A DNA stretch of 32,424 bases from Ettlia oleoabundans (Eukaryota > Chlorophyta > Chlorophyceae > Chlamydomonadales). The translations under genes and the position numbers were made by a program. Numbering within the stretch: the first letter of the stretch is position 1; each line of letters starts with the position of its first letter. Location: assembly GCA_019693395.1 (NCBI GenBank), contig JAAMXP010001738.1, positions 1 to 32,424 of the forward strand, read 5' to 3'. Of the stretch, positions 21,754-32,424 are shown one piece after another. The notes under the pieces are model-generated. The model ran no database searches. It was not told the origin of the DNA and worked only from the letters and a program-made list of their open reading frames with translations.

Positions 21754-23323
21754 GGCTGGGAAGGACAGAGACTTGGGAGCCTGCATACATGGGACGTGCC
21801 TGATAGTGCTGTTAAGTAGCCCTTTACACTTGAATGACCGCAAATCGAGTGTCAGCAGTTATCGGCGTATGGATTTGCAAGTGCAAGGCCTTTCGACGGC
21901 AGCAAGAACTTGCCTCCTTGACGGGTGTTGCGAGCAGCTGCTCTGATGGGAGCGGTGGCAGCCCCAGGGGCAGAGGAATGGTATCCAGCATGGGCAAAGG
22001 TCCATAAGCTGCAGCGGCAGGATGTAAAACATAAGATGCCACAAATCATGAGTAAGACTGCGAAGAAGCAGCTGGCGCAGTCGTGGACGCCGCTTCCGCC
22101 TGTCGACAGGGCAGTGCCAAGTGCGGCCTCAGGCCCAGCCCCGCTGTCATCCCGCGCCCTCCAACGATCACACGGATTGCAGCGAGGCAGACGGCTCACC
22201 AGTTTGAGCCTGCCGCAAGGACTGGTTGAGCGACGCGGCGGCGGCATTGCAAGTAAAGAGGAAACTGTACACGGCTCTTGCGCACACTTCAGCAGCCTGA
22301 ACAAGCTGGGACTCGCGCTCCGGCTCCACCATAGCTTGTGTGTGCGGTTGAGTTTCCCCGCCTCAAACGCGTTGCAATCGTTCGCTGCGTACTGTGGGAA
22401 AGTTTGTAACAAGGTGGATAAACAACCCCTTTGTTAAAGGCGATCATGATGGGCAGACACCTTGGCGCCACCTCGCAGGCCACCGCACTGACAACCCTGC
22501 GGTTCAGGTTGGTGTCGTGTGGTGCAAAAGTTGCTTGAGGGTGGCATGCAGCTACTGTTCTCCAGTTATGTTCTTAGGCTCTTATTTGCAACCTAAGTTG
22601 TTTTTGCCACAGCTTGGCCAGTGAGTATGTGGCTTTCAAGCGACAAGAACACGCCAAGCACAGCAGCGAGTCCTGTTTGACAAGGACTGCCCCTCAGGTA
22701 ATAAGCACGCAAGCTGGTCAAACTTTCGCTACGACTTACATCGTTTCAAGCCGCCACAATGCAATGTCCCTTCCCTTTTCAAAAGCATAAGCAACGTGAC
22801 GGAGGTAACTGCAAAGGCTGAATGCTGTTGACAGGCAGGAAAGGGCCCGGCGGGCTATCGCTGTGACTTATGAAATGAGAGATGCAAACAGGCGAGGGGG
22901 ATCACAGTCAAGGGGGGATGGTAGTCAACTTGTTTGAGCTAAAAGGCAGGTGAAGAAGGGCTTGGCAAAATAGTATCGCTTGAAATGACAAACTGATCTC
23001 AAGGGAAACCAAGGGAAAATGCTATGAAGTTTCAGAGTGGATCCTTCACGAAAATATGAATGTATGTTGCGGTTGCATGGGGGGAGGGTTTGACACTGGA
23101 CTGCTTCAGCAGAAGCAAGGTTCACGCATATGTGTAGGAGTGTGAGGGTGAGGATGGGATGTGATGCAGAGGGCGACCGCCTTGTGGCAGGCCCTGCAGA
23201 TTGAGGACAGAGGTTAGAATTGACGTGCGCTTACTGTATGTTTATACTTGCGAGTGCTGCGATACTATGCATCATGCTACCTTGCAACAGCCTCTGTTTA
23301 TATGAACATACATGATGATGCGA
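21754..23323. other. Unassigned stretch between two minus-strand genes
   Basis: Probably promoter/5' UTR of the 20782-21753 gene and 3' UTR of the 23324 gene. TTACA at 22736-22740 is a possible TGTAA poly(A) signal for the latter. Overlapping open frames on both strands at 21850-22440 show no family motif, so I do not call a gene there. Confidence 0.45.
22736..22740 (-). terminator. Possible poly(A) signal TGTAA (minus strand)
   Basis: Reads TGTAA on the minus strand about 585 bases after the stop at 23324. The distance is long, so the assignment is uncertain. Confidence 0.35.
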
Positions 23324-24189
23324 TCAGTAGTTGCGAGCAATCTCCTTCATCCAGTTAATGGCCTGCTGCAGCTCGTGCGGCATCTCGCCGCCCTCTGGCG
23401 TGGCATGCGAGGTAGCAGTGTCATCCAGGAGGTTGCTATCGCAGCTGCTATCGGGGCTGCTGCTGTGCTGCTGGATGGCAGTGATGTGCGGTGTGGCAGT
23501 AGGCTGGAAGCTGGCCAGGATGCAGTCAGGCAGCTTGGGAGGAGGCAGCAGGCGGCGCCTGCGCAGCGGCGGGGGGACGGTGGGGGCGGCCATCAGGAAC
23601 GGGGGCGTCCCTGGGCGCTCGGGCAGCACAGGCGGCAGCGGCAGTGGCGCCACGCTCTGCAGCATGGGAGCCTCCCCAAGAGCGGTGGTGAGCAGCACGT
23701 CAAGGAGGGACCTGCCGCGGCCGCCGTCGTCGTGAGCGCCGCCTGCCGGCGCGCCGCCCCTGGCTCGCCCAAGTGAGGGCTCCTCAGCGGGCTGCAGAGG
23801 AGTCGAATGGGCCAGAAACAAGTCAGATATGCTAAGGTGCAAAAGCGTTGGCTCGTGTTAAAGCAGGGTAACGCGCCAGCAGCAGTCCACTCGCCCACGT
23901 TCACTCACCGCCAGGGGAGTGGGAGGGAACAATTCCTCCTGCAGCATCAGGCCTGGAAGTAGGCCTGCAGCAGCAGGGTGGCAACAACACGGCTGTTAGG
24001 TGAGCCCCTTGTCACCTAGCTCTCTGTCGACTGCTGGCCCAGCACAGGGGTTCGTTTGGTCTTGAAGCCCTGCACGGCAATCTGGGCAGCAACCTCGAAC
24101 AGGAGAGCAGTTCTGAGCAGCTCTAGCCCCCTCTCACCAGGCAGGCCGCACGGCAGCTCGCACGACTGCTCAGAGGATGAGGAGTGCAT
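23324..24189 (-). CDS. Unrecognised four-exon protein (209 aa)
   Basis: Predicted exons 24189-24138, 24069-24016, 23964-23909 and 23791-23324 have GT..AG junctions and join in phase to 630 nt. The protein starts MHSSSSEQSCELPCGL, has a short conserved-looking segment MLQEELFPPTPLA (about 42-54), a Gly/Arg-rich stretch, a segment SLLDVLLTTALGEAP, a long Pro/Arg-rich region (PPPLRRRRLLPPPKLP) and a predicted C-terminal helix ELQQAINWMKEIARNY. I recognise no domain. The last exon is the best supported (156 codons open to a stop). The first exons are short and could differ, and further upstream exons in 24190-25130 cannot be excluded. It follows the cyclin gene on the same strand. Confidence 0.5.
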
Positions 24190-25130
24190 GCTGGGGACGG
24201 TAGAGATAGGTTGGAGAGGAAGATGCAATCTCAACAGTGAGGCGAACTGTGTGGCCAAGAAGGTTGAAGGCCTGAAGTACCACAGGTGGAAAGTGGAGTG
24301 AGTCAGATCTTGCGGCTGCAAAAAAGTTTACCAGGAGGTTACCGCTTGTTCCGCTTGACTGTTGCCAGATGGTGGTAAGCCAGCAGGATACGCACCGGCA
24401 GGGCTGACCCTGCCAAGGGCAATGCCGCTGCAGCGGTGCAAGGCTCCCGCCATTGGAGGCAAACGCAGTGGGTGTTGCCCGCAACCTTGCAACCTCTATA
24501 CCATGATCTCACGACATTCACAAATCTCTCAAGTCTGGATTTATACGAAAAGTCAATGCATTGGACGTACAGCAGACTTGAACAGGTATATAGCGCAGTC
24601 AGCCGCTCCCGCCAGGACCCGTTGCCTTGCATGTGCTATCCCAGAAGTGTGCAGTTTACAATCTAACGGTATCAAGGGGGGTGTGCATTCCTCACCCAGC
24701 AGCAGCGCAGACAAGCCAGCCAACAGCTTGGGCTGCAGACGGCGTGCAGGGCCTGTGGGAGTGAAATTGCTGAATGAAAATGCGGCACTGTCGCGCTGCC
24801 GCGAGACAGGGAATAGGTACGGCGAAAATCTTCCGAAGGGCAGTGGCAGAAAATTTGAACGGCATTCATTAGAGATTTGTGAAAGGATATGCATAGAACG
24901 CACGGCAGACATTGCAAATGATGAGCACGACGGATTCGGGAGTTGAGTTGTGGGCTCAGGCTTTATTCAAGATATGAAGGGAACTTGTTTTTTGAGGATC
25001 ATGCCTTGCAGGAGCATAATGGGTTCTGGGCTAATCACTGCCTAACATTGCATATGCCACTGCGCTTTTCTATCACAAAAGCTTTCCTATGATGGACGTC
25101 TTTGCGGGTGTGCCGTCTGCATCAGCCCCA
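24190..25130. other. Spacer between the cyclin gene and the unknown gene
   Basis: Probably cyclin 3' UTR plus the promoter of the downstream gene. TTACA at 24656-24660 (TGTAA on the minus strand) is 470 bases after the cyclin stop. A minus-strand stretch near 24700-24764 with acceptor- and donor-like ends could be an exon, but I could not tie it to either gene. Confidence 0.4.
24656..24660 (-). terminator. Possible poly(A) signal TGTAA (minus strand)
   Basis: Reads TGTAA on the minus strand downstream of the cyclin gene stop at 25131; the first such signal found there. Confidence 0.4.
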
Positions 25131-26944
25131 TCATGCGGCTGGCTGGCAGCAGTAGGGCCCCAGGCGCCACCCCAGCTTCTTTAGGCACGTCATCTCCAGG
25201 TCGACAGCCTGCAAGGCGGGGACACAAGGATACTGCTTACACCTTGGTGAGCTTGGGCAACTCCACTGCTGCTTCTTTCATGCAAAGCTGTAGGCGGCAT
25301 GGCAGCAGGTGGGGGTGCCTGAGTGGGCCATCCTCCGGCATGATGCAGGGGTGCCCCTCATCTATCAGGGGCCAATTCACGCACCTCCTTGGATGAGATT
25401 TTCTGCCCGTTGATGTTGGTGAGCATGAGTGAGAGCAGGGGAGTGTACTTGGGGCCCTCACACACCTGCACAGAGTTGGGAAATGAAAGGTGGAGTTGTC
25501 AGACCTGGGGCAGGGACGTTTCAGACGTGCCTCCTACTTGCTCCACTAGCTGAGACAGCCTGTTGGGGGAGTAGAAGCGCGTGCACAGACCGGTTTGCGA
25601 GCGCGCTGATGCCAGTAAGTAGAGAGCTGCCACCCACCTTGAGGCCTAGGTAGACACAGGTGCACAGCACGTTCAGCAGGGGGGCTTCGCCACGCTGGGA
25701 GTGCATCACAACCTCCTGCGCACGGAGAAGGTGAGCACAACAGAAATAGGGAGATTGGATCACTGGGACCATTGAGGCAGCAGTGGAGAGCAGCCCTGGC
25801 AGCAGCCCTGCTTGGCAATGAGCTGCAACAGTCAACCATTCCGTTCTGAAACCACACATGCAGGCATGCGTCCAAGGTTGGTCTTGACCCAGGCAGAACG
25901 AAACAACACAGCTCATCTTGGCCATCTTTGCACACACCTGCTGGCCGTTGCCCGCGGACTGCCATGAGAAGAAGCCGGCCTCCTGCGTCCTAGCAGCCAT
26001 GTCATCGCAGCAGGCCAGCAAGCGCTGGAAGTAGGAAGCACCCAGCGCGATGGCGGCAGGGGGTATCTCATAGGCGTCCAGAAGGGGCAGCAGGGCGCAA
26101 CAGGGGTGCACCGGGATGAAGGACAGGCCATCTGCGTAACGGGGGGATGAGGTGACAAGCATGAAATCACCTAAAGTCAATTGCGGGGGGCAGGCAGGCA
26201 AACAGCCACTGTGGCAGGGCAGCTGTGTTATTGAAACGCAATAGAGACGGTTTTACAGTGCCCCGGGCAACCTTGGCAGCAGGTTACGCTCCACAGACGC
26301 AGCGCTCACCAGGCAGTGGCAGGCTTTTAAGGCACGCATTGGCAGCCGCCAACTCCGCCAGAAACTCCCGGGACATGTTGTGGCAAGGCCTGCTGCCCTG
26401 CACCTGGCGGTCGGGCTCTGCAGCTGGGTGGGCTGCCACAGCAGCAGCAGCTGCTGCTGCCGCGGGAGCTGCGGTTGCCGCGGCGGCGGCCAGTGCGGCG
26501 GCGGGAGGCTCAGGCAAGGCAGCCTCCTCTGCATCACTGGCACCACTGCCCAGCACTTGTGGGGCCTGCAAGATGGACCGCTGCGAGTCGACGCTGCCCC
26601 AGCCACCGGCTTTGCCGCTGCCCCCGCCGTCCGCCATGCCATGATCGCCGGCGGCTGTGGCCGCTGCACAGCCTGCTGCTTGAGTTTGGCCGGCCTCTAC
26701 TTTCGTACCCTCGTTGCCCACCGAGCCCATGCGCAGCAGGGAGGCCTTGGAGCTGCAGGGAGCAGTCGAGGGATAGGCGACGTGACCAGCTGGGATCAAA
26801 GGCTACGTAGCCATGTGCAGGTTTACCAGACACTTACCGCTTGAAACCTGACTCTATAAGCGGCTGAAAGATCAGAAAGGAGCGCTTGGAGGCGGCTGGA
26901 CGCTCACGGCTGCCTGTGCGAGGCGTGTGGGGCACCTGCTCCAT
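25131..26944 (-). CDS. Atypical cyclin-box protein (326 aa, 6 exons)
   Basis: Exons 26944-26838, 26752-26310, 26131-25938, 25715-25638, 25465-25385 and 25208-25131 sum to 981 nt in continuous phase. The N-terminus is MEQVPHTPRTGSRERPAASK followed by FLIFQPLIESGFKRR; residues 60-170 are low complexity with a long Ala-rich run. The cyclin fold starts at about 185: helix SFIPVHPCCALLPLLDAYEI, then AIALGASYFQRLLACC, LLNVLCTCVYLGLKV, LSLMLTNINGQKISSKE and DLEMTCLKKLGWRLGPY. The order and spacing (tyrosine-rich helix 2, the Val-Tyr-Leu-(Ala/Gly)-Leu-Lys helix 3, the ExxxLxxLxW helix 5) are those of a single cyclin box. I infer a CDK partner with cell-cycle or transcription roles but cannot place a subfamily. 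It ends eight residues after the helix-5 motif. Confidence 0.75.
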
Positions 26945-27640
26945 CCTGCTGGGCTATTTAATCTCCTGGGCTGAGCCTGGCCAACCTTGACCGATAGCAG
27001 AGGGCTGCAGGAGTACAGTGCACTAGCAGTCGGGGCAATAGAAAGAACGATTGAATTGGAGTGTTCGGATACAGCGCCGATAAAGCTCCGATTGGTGTTC
27101 CAGCCTGACGAAGCCTAGATAGCCTGCAGGAGCAAGCATGCAACCTTTGGGCCAGATTGCGCATGGCTGCATGCTGCCGCGCCCGCCATGTGCTGCAGGT
27201 GATGCCAGGCACCGGCAGCCCGGCAACGATGTCTGAATATATGTTTTGGTGACCACGTTTGTGCTGTTTGAAGTGGCTTGGAGGTATAGCAGATGCAGGC
27301 TGGAGTGACATTGGCCACCCGCGTGCATTTCCTGCAGTAAGTGCCCCGCCAGCTTGTCCCAAGGGCTGCTAGCCTCTCACTAGAATGCAATTGACCCATA
27401 CAGGAGTAGTCACAATGAAAGCACTGCAGTCAGTGTATTTGACTCGATTCAAAAATGCGACCGGCAAGAGTTGAGGAACGCGCTGTAGATACTTAACGCC
27501 CGAACGCCCGAAACTCCACCTGCCGTCCAAACTCCCTTTCCCGCCTTTGCAAAGGTGGCCCAGGGTCATGAGGAAGAACATTGCTGCCATGACATGTTTA
27601 CAAAGCCATACTTGCAACAAATCAGATCTGGCCCCTGTGA
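26945..27640. other. Spacer between the SBNO-like and cyclin genes
   Basis: Both flanking genes are on the minus strand, so this holds the SBNO 3' UTR and the cyclin promoter and 5' UTR. Short open frames on the minus strand show no domain. Nothing else is recognised. Confidence 0.5.
27598..27602 (-). terminator. Poly(A) signal TGTAA (minus strand)
   Basis: Reads TGTAA on the minus strand about 40 bases after the SBNO-like stop codon at 27641. This is unusually close but correctly oriented. Confidence 0.4.
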
Positions 27641-30600
27641 TTAGGAAGCAGGCTTGCCGCGCCGCGGCTGTTGCCGCCGCTTGGGCGGTGGCGCTGCGCT
27701 GGCCTTGCCGCCATTGTCGCTCTCGGTGGCTGTGCTTTCCGTCTGGGCTGACAGCTCCTCGCTTTCCTCCTCGGCAGTGCTCTCCTCCTCCTCGTCATCG
27801 TCATCTCCTGAGCTCTCTGCTTCTGCTTCCTCCTCTTCAGTCGAAGTGGAAGCTTCTGCCGCCTCTGCTGCTTCCTCCTCCTTCTGTCGGGCACGACCCC
27901 GCAGCGGCTGCCGACGGCGCTCGCGTGCCTGGGAGGCACCCCGCCCTCGCCCTCTTCCACCGCCTGGGCTACTGCTGCTTGCTCGCCCGCCGCGCCCTCC
28001 TCGCTCTATTGGTGATGCTATCGGTTTCCCCTCCCTACCATCCTCCTCAGTGCTGCCGCCGTCGCCCCCTTCCTTGCCACCTCTGCTGCCGCTACCAGCC
28101 TGTGTCTGCTTGCCCTTGCCCGAGGCATTGCCGCCCTCCTTGCCTGCTGCTGCCGCCACCGCCGCGCTGCTCTTCTCTGCCTCCTCCTCATCCTCTTTCT
28201 GCAGCTGCATCACCACCTCTGCCACGGCCGGTTCAGGTATGAGCATGCCCACCAGCCGCTGCGGGTTGTCCCCGGTGGTGGCGATGCGCATCACCCGCAT
28301 GCGCCGCTCAGACGACTTCACATGCCGCACCAGCGCATGCTGCAAAAAAGGGACGAAACGAGGCTGGAAAGGGGTGAGGCGACCGGGAAAGTGGAGTGTG
28401 CAGAACGGGGGCGAAGATAAGCGGTGACAGACTTATTCTTGCATGGCCAGCACAGAACAATTGCTGTCGGCAGCCTTCGAATGCATCTTGACCACTGGAC
28501 CAGTCTGCGACATTCCCTTCTCGCCAGCCTCTTGCCACCAACACGCCTGCGGCCTTACCCACCTGCACCGCTCCCCAGCTGCGCATGACGGCGCCGCCCA
28601 GGATGTGTAGCGTCTTTGTGCGGCTGACTGCCGCCCTCTTGCCGTCCTTGGGAGGTGCCGCCGCCGCTTCATATGCCTTCTCCCACAGCGGGCGGCAAGC
28701 GGCGGGCTCCAGGGGCTGGTAGCGCGACTTAAGCTCCTGCCATGAACCAATAATATTGGGGTAATATTGCATGTAAGTCTTAACATTTGCATACCGGTGG
28801 ACGGGAGGCAACTGGCAAAAGACAAAGGCACACAAGATGTGGCTGGCTGCCAAGGATGGCCCTGTGAGCTTATTATGAAGTGCTAATCTGCTTTGGGCTG
28901 CGACAAGGTCAAAAATGCAGGCAACGGATGGAGGGCAGCTTTATAGCAAACACAATAAACACGCAACACAAGGCATCCGTGCAGCGACAGCACAAGTTGA
29001 CGGCCGCCCACCTGCAGCGTCATCACTTGGCGTGACCTTCCGGTGGCGGGGCGATGGATGGCAAAGGTGGGCGGCTGAGACCCGGCCACTTGCAGCGCAA
29101 GCATGACGTGCACCTGCGGGGTGATGGCAGGAAAATGCAGCAAGAGTGGGCGACAAGCGACGGGGCCACTACATGCTACATGGGTCAAGTAAAGGGCCAG
29201 CCGTCTGCCCAAGGACAGCAGGACTGGTCGAAATGAGGAGGTTGATCGGAAAGGAATGCGTGCCTGTGTTGCCCTGCCTGCGCACCTGGCGGTTAATGCC
29301 CTCCTGCTTGGCACGGTAGAAGCCGCTCTCCCACTTGAGCCTGCCTCCGCTGCGTGCTGGCTGGCTGCTGCCTGAACAACGGAAGACGCATAAGAGGCGT
29401 GCAAAGCATACTAGATTAGCTAGTCAGCAAGCAAAAGCACATGTGGTGCCTGTTGCCTTATGTTTGATAGAGACAGCCTGCCCAAGCTTCATGCTGGGGC
29501 TGAAGGCATGTCGATTGTAACCCTGGCAGCCTATGTGGCAGCCTACCTTCTGTCTTGACCTTCACCTCAGCCCCATCCTCCACCACCTCCACCTCCCCAT
29601 CCGACCTGCCAGCATCCTCTGCGCCCTTAGCCTCCTTGCCTGCCGCCTTGCCTGCTGCCGCTGCCGCTGCTGCACCGCCCTTGCCCTCCTCGCTATCAGA
29701 CAGGGTGAGGTCAATCATTCCCTCCTGCCCTTGCTGCTGCTGCCCCTTCTTCTTCTGCTGCTTCCTTCCCTGCTGCTGCGGCTCCTCCTCTTGCTCCTCC
29801 TCCTCCTCCTTCTGTACCTGCTGCGGTTGCGACTTGCCATCCCGCTCCTCACCCCCCCCTCCCTTCGCCGCCGCCTTGCCCCCTGCAGGTCTGCTTGTCC
29901 TGCTGCGCTTGGCGGCCGTGCCGCCACCATCGCCACCACCACCCGTATCATCTGCTGCCTCAACCGCTCCTGCTGGCGGCGAAGCAGCAGCTGGTGCGCC
30001 CCTTCGTCGCCGCTTCTTGCCAAGCGCCGACACAGGCTCCCTCTTATGCTCTTCCGCTTTATCTGCATCACCCTGCAGCGCATCTGGGCCGCCAGCCTGG
30101 GATAAAGCAACCTGCAGCTGCTCCTCCTGCTGCTGCACCTTGAGCGGCTCACTGCCCCTTGCAGGCTGCTGGCTGCGTCCTCCCTCCTTCCCTTCCTCCT
30201 GCGCAACCTGCTGCTGTTGAGGCTGTTGCTGCTCCTGCTTCTTCTCCTCTCCCTCCTCACCCCCAGCTGCCTGTGGCGCGGGGATTGACGCCAGCACAGC
30301 AGGCGCAGCAGCGCCGCCGAGAGACGCCAGCCCGGCAGCTGAAAGCGCCGCGGCCTGCCGGTGTTCCTCCAGCTTCTGCTCAGCATCCTGCCAGGGCAAC
30401 CCTCGGTCCAGCTCAATCTCGTAGAGAACTACAGCAAGGGTAATCGGGAAGGTGGGCCACTTGGCAACGGGTGACTTTGTGCTTGTAGAAAAGTAGTAGA
30501 GGGCAACAGCTTGTGCAGGTGACAGCTTGTGGTACAGTTTGTCTGTATCCAACAGTCAAAGCAGTCCGAGTAATACTATGCTGCGTGTGACCATAGCGCA

Positions 30601-32301
30601 CCTGTAGCAGCACGCGTGGATATGTCCTTGTGCAGCACCCGCGGCTCGCCCACCAGCCGCACGCTGTGGGCGCGGATATCCACAATGCCCTCGTCTGCAG
30701 GGAGGGTGAGGCGTGCGTGCGTGCGTGCGTGCATGGGGGGTGGGTGGGTGGTGGTGGTGGCACTGGGGGGTGGGGAGGGAAGGGGGGCATTGGAAGGTAA
30801 AGTGCTCGAGTTGAAGGCTGAGGAAGGTGCACAGGTTGAAGATTGAAGGTGCACAAGTACGACCGTCTCTCGCGCTTGCTACAATGCTACTGCCAATACC
30901 AGAACAGCAGCAGGTTTGTGCCGAGCTCACCTAGCGCTCCCTCCTGCCGCGCCTTGTCCATCAGCTCCTCCAGCGTGGCCTGGTAGAAGTCAAACAGCGT
31001 CTGCTGGGCCGTGGGCTCCAGACCCAGCAGCCTGCAGTGATGGCAGCGACGAGGTTGGAAATTAACAGCGCGTGTGTTTGAGTTGCAGAAAGGAGGCAGG
31101 GGCGTTTTCGAGCCGGAAGCAAGTGCACATGGAAAGGTCCTCTTCGATTGAGGTGGGAAGATCACTTGCAAGGAGACAGGCGGCGACAGGCAGTGCAGGC
31201 GGTCCGCATGCTGTACATCCATGCGCAGTAGGCCGTACTGCCCCGCCTAGAGGGGGAAGGCAGCCTGGGGAAGCAAGCAATCCATGAGCAGGCACACACA
31301 GATGCCACCATGCACTGCCCAGCTATACATAACGCCCTGGCCCAGCATTGCAACAATGAGTCGATGGCAATAGAGCGGAACTTGCATACCCGTAGACCAC
31401 ACCAAACTGCCACACCTGTTTAAGAAGCGGGGCACATCGGCCATGTCCTTCTCGTCTATGCGTCCCACGCCCGGAGGAGCGCCCTCGGGGCGGCTCAAGT
31501 ACTGGTTGATGTGGGAGGCTGCAGGCAACGACAAAGAAGAGGGCAGACAGGGGTTTGGCATGAGCATCTTCAGGAGTCCTTGGTTGTTTTCGTGATAGAG
31601 AGGTGTACACTGAGGGCCAAATGTGTGGCATGATGCAGAAACAGGCCCGCTGGTGGGGCATGGGATATGCGTAGACACAGGGCTGTGAGGGTTGGTGGGG
31701 TGGAGGCAGGTAACGCTAACAGCATATGATGAGTGCCAGAGCAATGCTTATATATGGTGAGTGCCAAATTTTCGACCAGCATTAGTAGCAGAACCTTGCC
31801 ACCCACCTGAGACGACCGTCTTGTTGTGCCGGATAATGCCCACGTTGAGGAGCAGCGCCCGTGCCCGCCCCATGAACACATTCAGACTAACGCGTGGAGC
31901 CTCACCCCCAGGACCTGCAGCGGCATGGCAGGCAGCCAGTCAGTCAGCTAGAGGTATATGGTTGGTTGGGGATACGGGGTGGAGTCAATTGATGTGGGAA
32001 CTGGTCGAGCAATTCCAGCGTCTCACACATCCAACAAACAGCGGTCCTTACCATTCCCCCACAATCAAACAGCTCCCAGCTCTATGCACGAAGTCCAGCG
32101 CTACGCTGCCTATACTCCACCTCAACCCTCTAATCCCGCCACCAGCTGTTCCACCCACTCACCCGGCCTGCAGGGGTGCGGCAGCGCCAGCGGTGCACGC
32201 GTCTCCCCCATGATGGCCTTGTACATCTCCCGCAGGGCGCGCTGCCCCCACACCGACTCGTAGTTGAAGGAGCTAAGGCTGGGACCCGCCCGGCGGTCAC
32301 C
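27641..32301 (-). CDS. SBNO: Strawberry notch / FORGETTER1-type (SBNO) chromatin helicase-like protein, C-terminal part
   Basis: SBNO proteins are large nuclear superfamily-2 helicase-like coregulators; plant FORGETTER1 acts with remodelers in stress memory. Exons: 32301-32163, 31914-31807, 31518-31416, 31031-30931, 30694-30602, 30542-29547, 29371-29286, 29113-29012, 28736-28563 and 28339-27641; 2601 nt in continuous phase (866 codons plus stop). Recognisable blocks in order: GDRRAGPSLSSFNYES; VSLNVFMGRARALLLNVGII; DMADVPRFLNRLLGLEP; EGIVDIRAHSVRLVGEPRVL; VLYEIELDRGLPW; GFYRAKQEG; FAIHRPATGRSRQVMTLQ; LHILGGAVMRSWGAVQ; MRIATTGDNPQRLVGMLIP. This covers the helicase C-like part of SBNO. A roughly 260-residue Gln/Lys/Glu-rich insert lies before GFYRAKQEG, and the last 180 residues are acidic and Arg-Gly-rich. 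The helicase N-terminal half lies beyond the right edge; no exon is assigned in 32302-32424. Confidence 0.92.
29685..29718 (-). other. Candidate SUMO-interacting motif in the SBNO insert
   Basis: The minus-strand frame reads MIDLTLSDSEEG at about residue 455 of the visible SBNO protein. It has a hydrophobic core (Ile-Asp-Leu-Thr-Leu) followed by Ser and acidic residues, which fits the classical phospho-regulated SUMO-interacting motif. It is embedded in otherwise featureless Gln/Lys-rich sequence. Confidence 0.6.
30711..30785. repeat. (GCGT)n and (GGGT/GGT)n simple repeats in an SBNO intron
   Basis: A (GTGC)n tract runs directly into GGGGGGTGGGTGGGTGGTGG and further G-runs on the plus strand. 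The stretch lies in the intron between SBNO exons 31031-30931 and 30694-30602 and could form a G-quadruplex in DNA. Confidence 0.85.
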
Positions 32302-32424
32302 CTGAGGGGTTCATGCGGTTGAGGAGGGCGACATCTCAGGGAAACGGGTAGCTAAACAAGATGGCTGCGATTCCACCTCACCCACCCTGCTGCCAGCCCA
32401 CGGGTGTGCTGTAGTGGGCCTGGC

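Noticed and set aside
21852..22437. Overlapping open frames of 170-186 codons on both strands
   Set aside because: Neither shows a domain, biased composition typical of the neighbours or a convincing start, and each is the shadow of the other.
23324..26944. One fused gene joining the cyclin exons to the 23324-24189 exons
   Set aside because: The last cyclin exon reads into TGA at 25131-25133 with no GT donor before it, so a fusion would need an unseen alternative exon.
27654..28427. Plus-strand 257-codon Ser/Pro/Leu-rich frame
   Set aside because: It is antisense to the low-complexity SBNO tail; Ser/Pro/Leu runs are the expected mirror of Glu/Gly/Arg codons.
32380..32424. An upstream SBNO exon at the right edge
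   Set aside because: An open frame with a donor-like GGTGAG exists, but it lacks the expected sequence before GDRRA and does not match the required phase.

Overview
The window looks like nuclear DNA of a green alga, most likely a Chlorella-like trebouxiophyte. The sequence is GC-rich. Genes are cut into many short exons with GT..AG introns of roughly 60-370 bases (one is GC..AG), branch/acceptor ends are typically ...TGCAG, and several genes have the green-algal poly(A) signal TGTAA downstream. The protein families are plant/algal: plant-type DNA methyltransferase MET1 and plastid membrane proteins. I cannot name the species.

Layout. (1) 160-12684, minus: a MET1/DNMT1 maintenance cytosine methyltransferase. 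I reconstructed 35 exons by hand with continuous phase (4012 nt, about 1337 codons). The gene runs off the left edge just after the catalytic PCQ motif. (2) 13062-13603, plus: a tiny three-exon Kish/TMEM167 secretory-pathway protein, divergent from MET1 across about 380 bp. (3) 13874-14554, plus: a plant-like protein of unknown function ending in a CaaX box. (4) 15240-17135: poorly explained DNA holding a U-box gene relic with an in-frame TGA. (5) 17696-19129, minus: a divergent PAP2 (DUF212) phosphatase-like plastid candidate, divergent from (6) 19351-20199, plus: a small two-helix plastid membrane protein. (7) 20782-21753, minus: a disordered Gln/Ala/Pro-rich protein of unknown function. (8) 23324-24189, minus: an unrecognised four-exon protein. 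(9) 25131-26944, minus: an atypical cyclin-box protein. (10) 27641-32301 and beyond, minus: a strawberry-notch/FORGETTER1-type (SBNO) chromatin helicase-like protein; its N-terminal part lies beyond the right edge.

Functionally there is no operon logic. Two large chromatin genes (MET1 and SBNO) flank a set of housekeeping and unknown genes. Two close head-to-head pairs (MET1/Kish and PAP2-like/plastid membrane protein) probably share bidirectional promoters. I found no tRNA, rRNA, CRISPR, virus or intact transposon. All exon junctions are manual predictions from splice consensus, phase and remembered family sequence patterns; no search was run.
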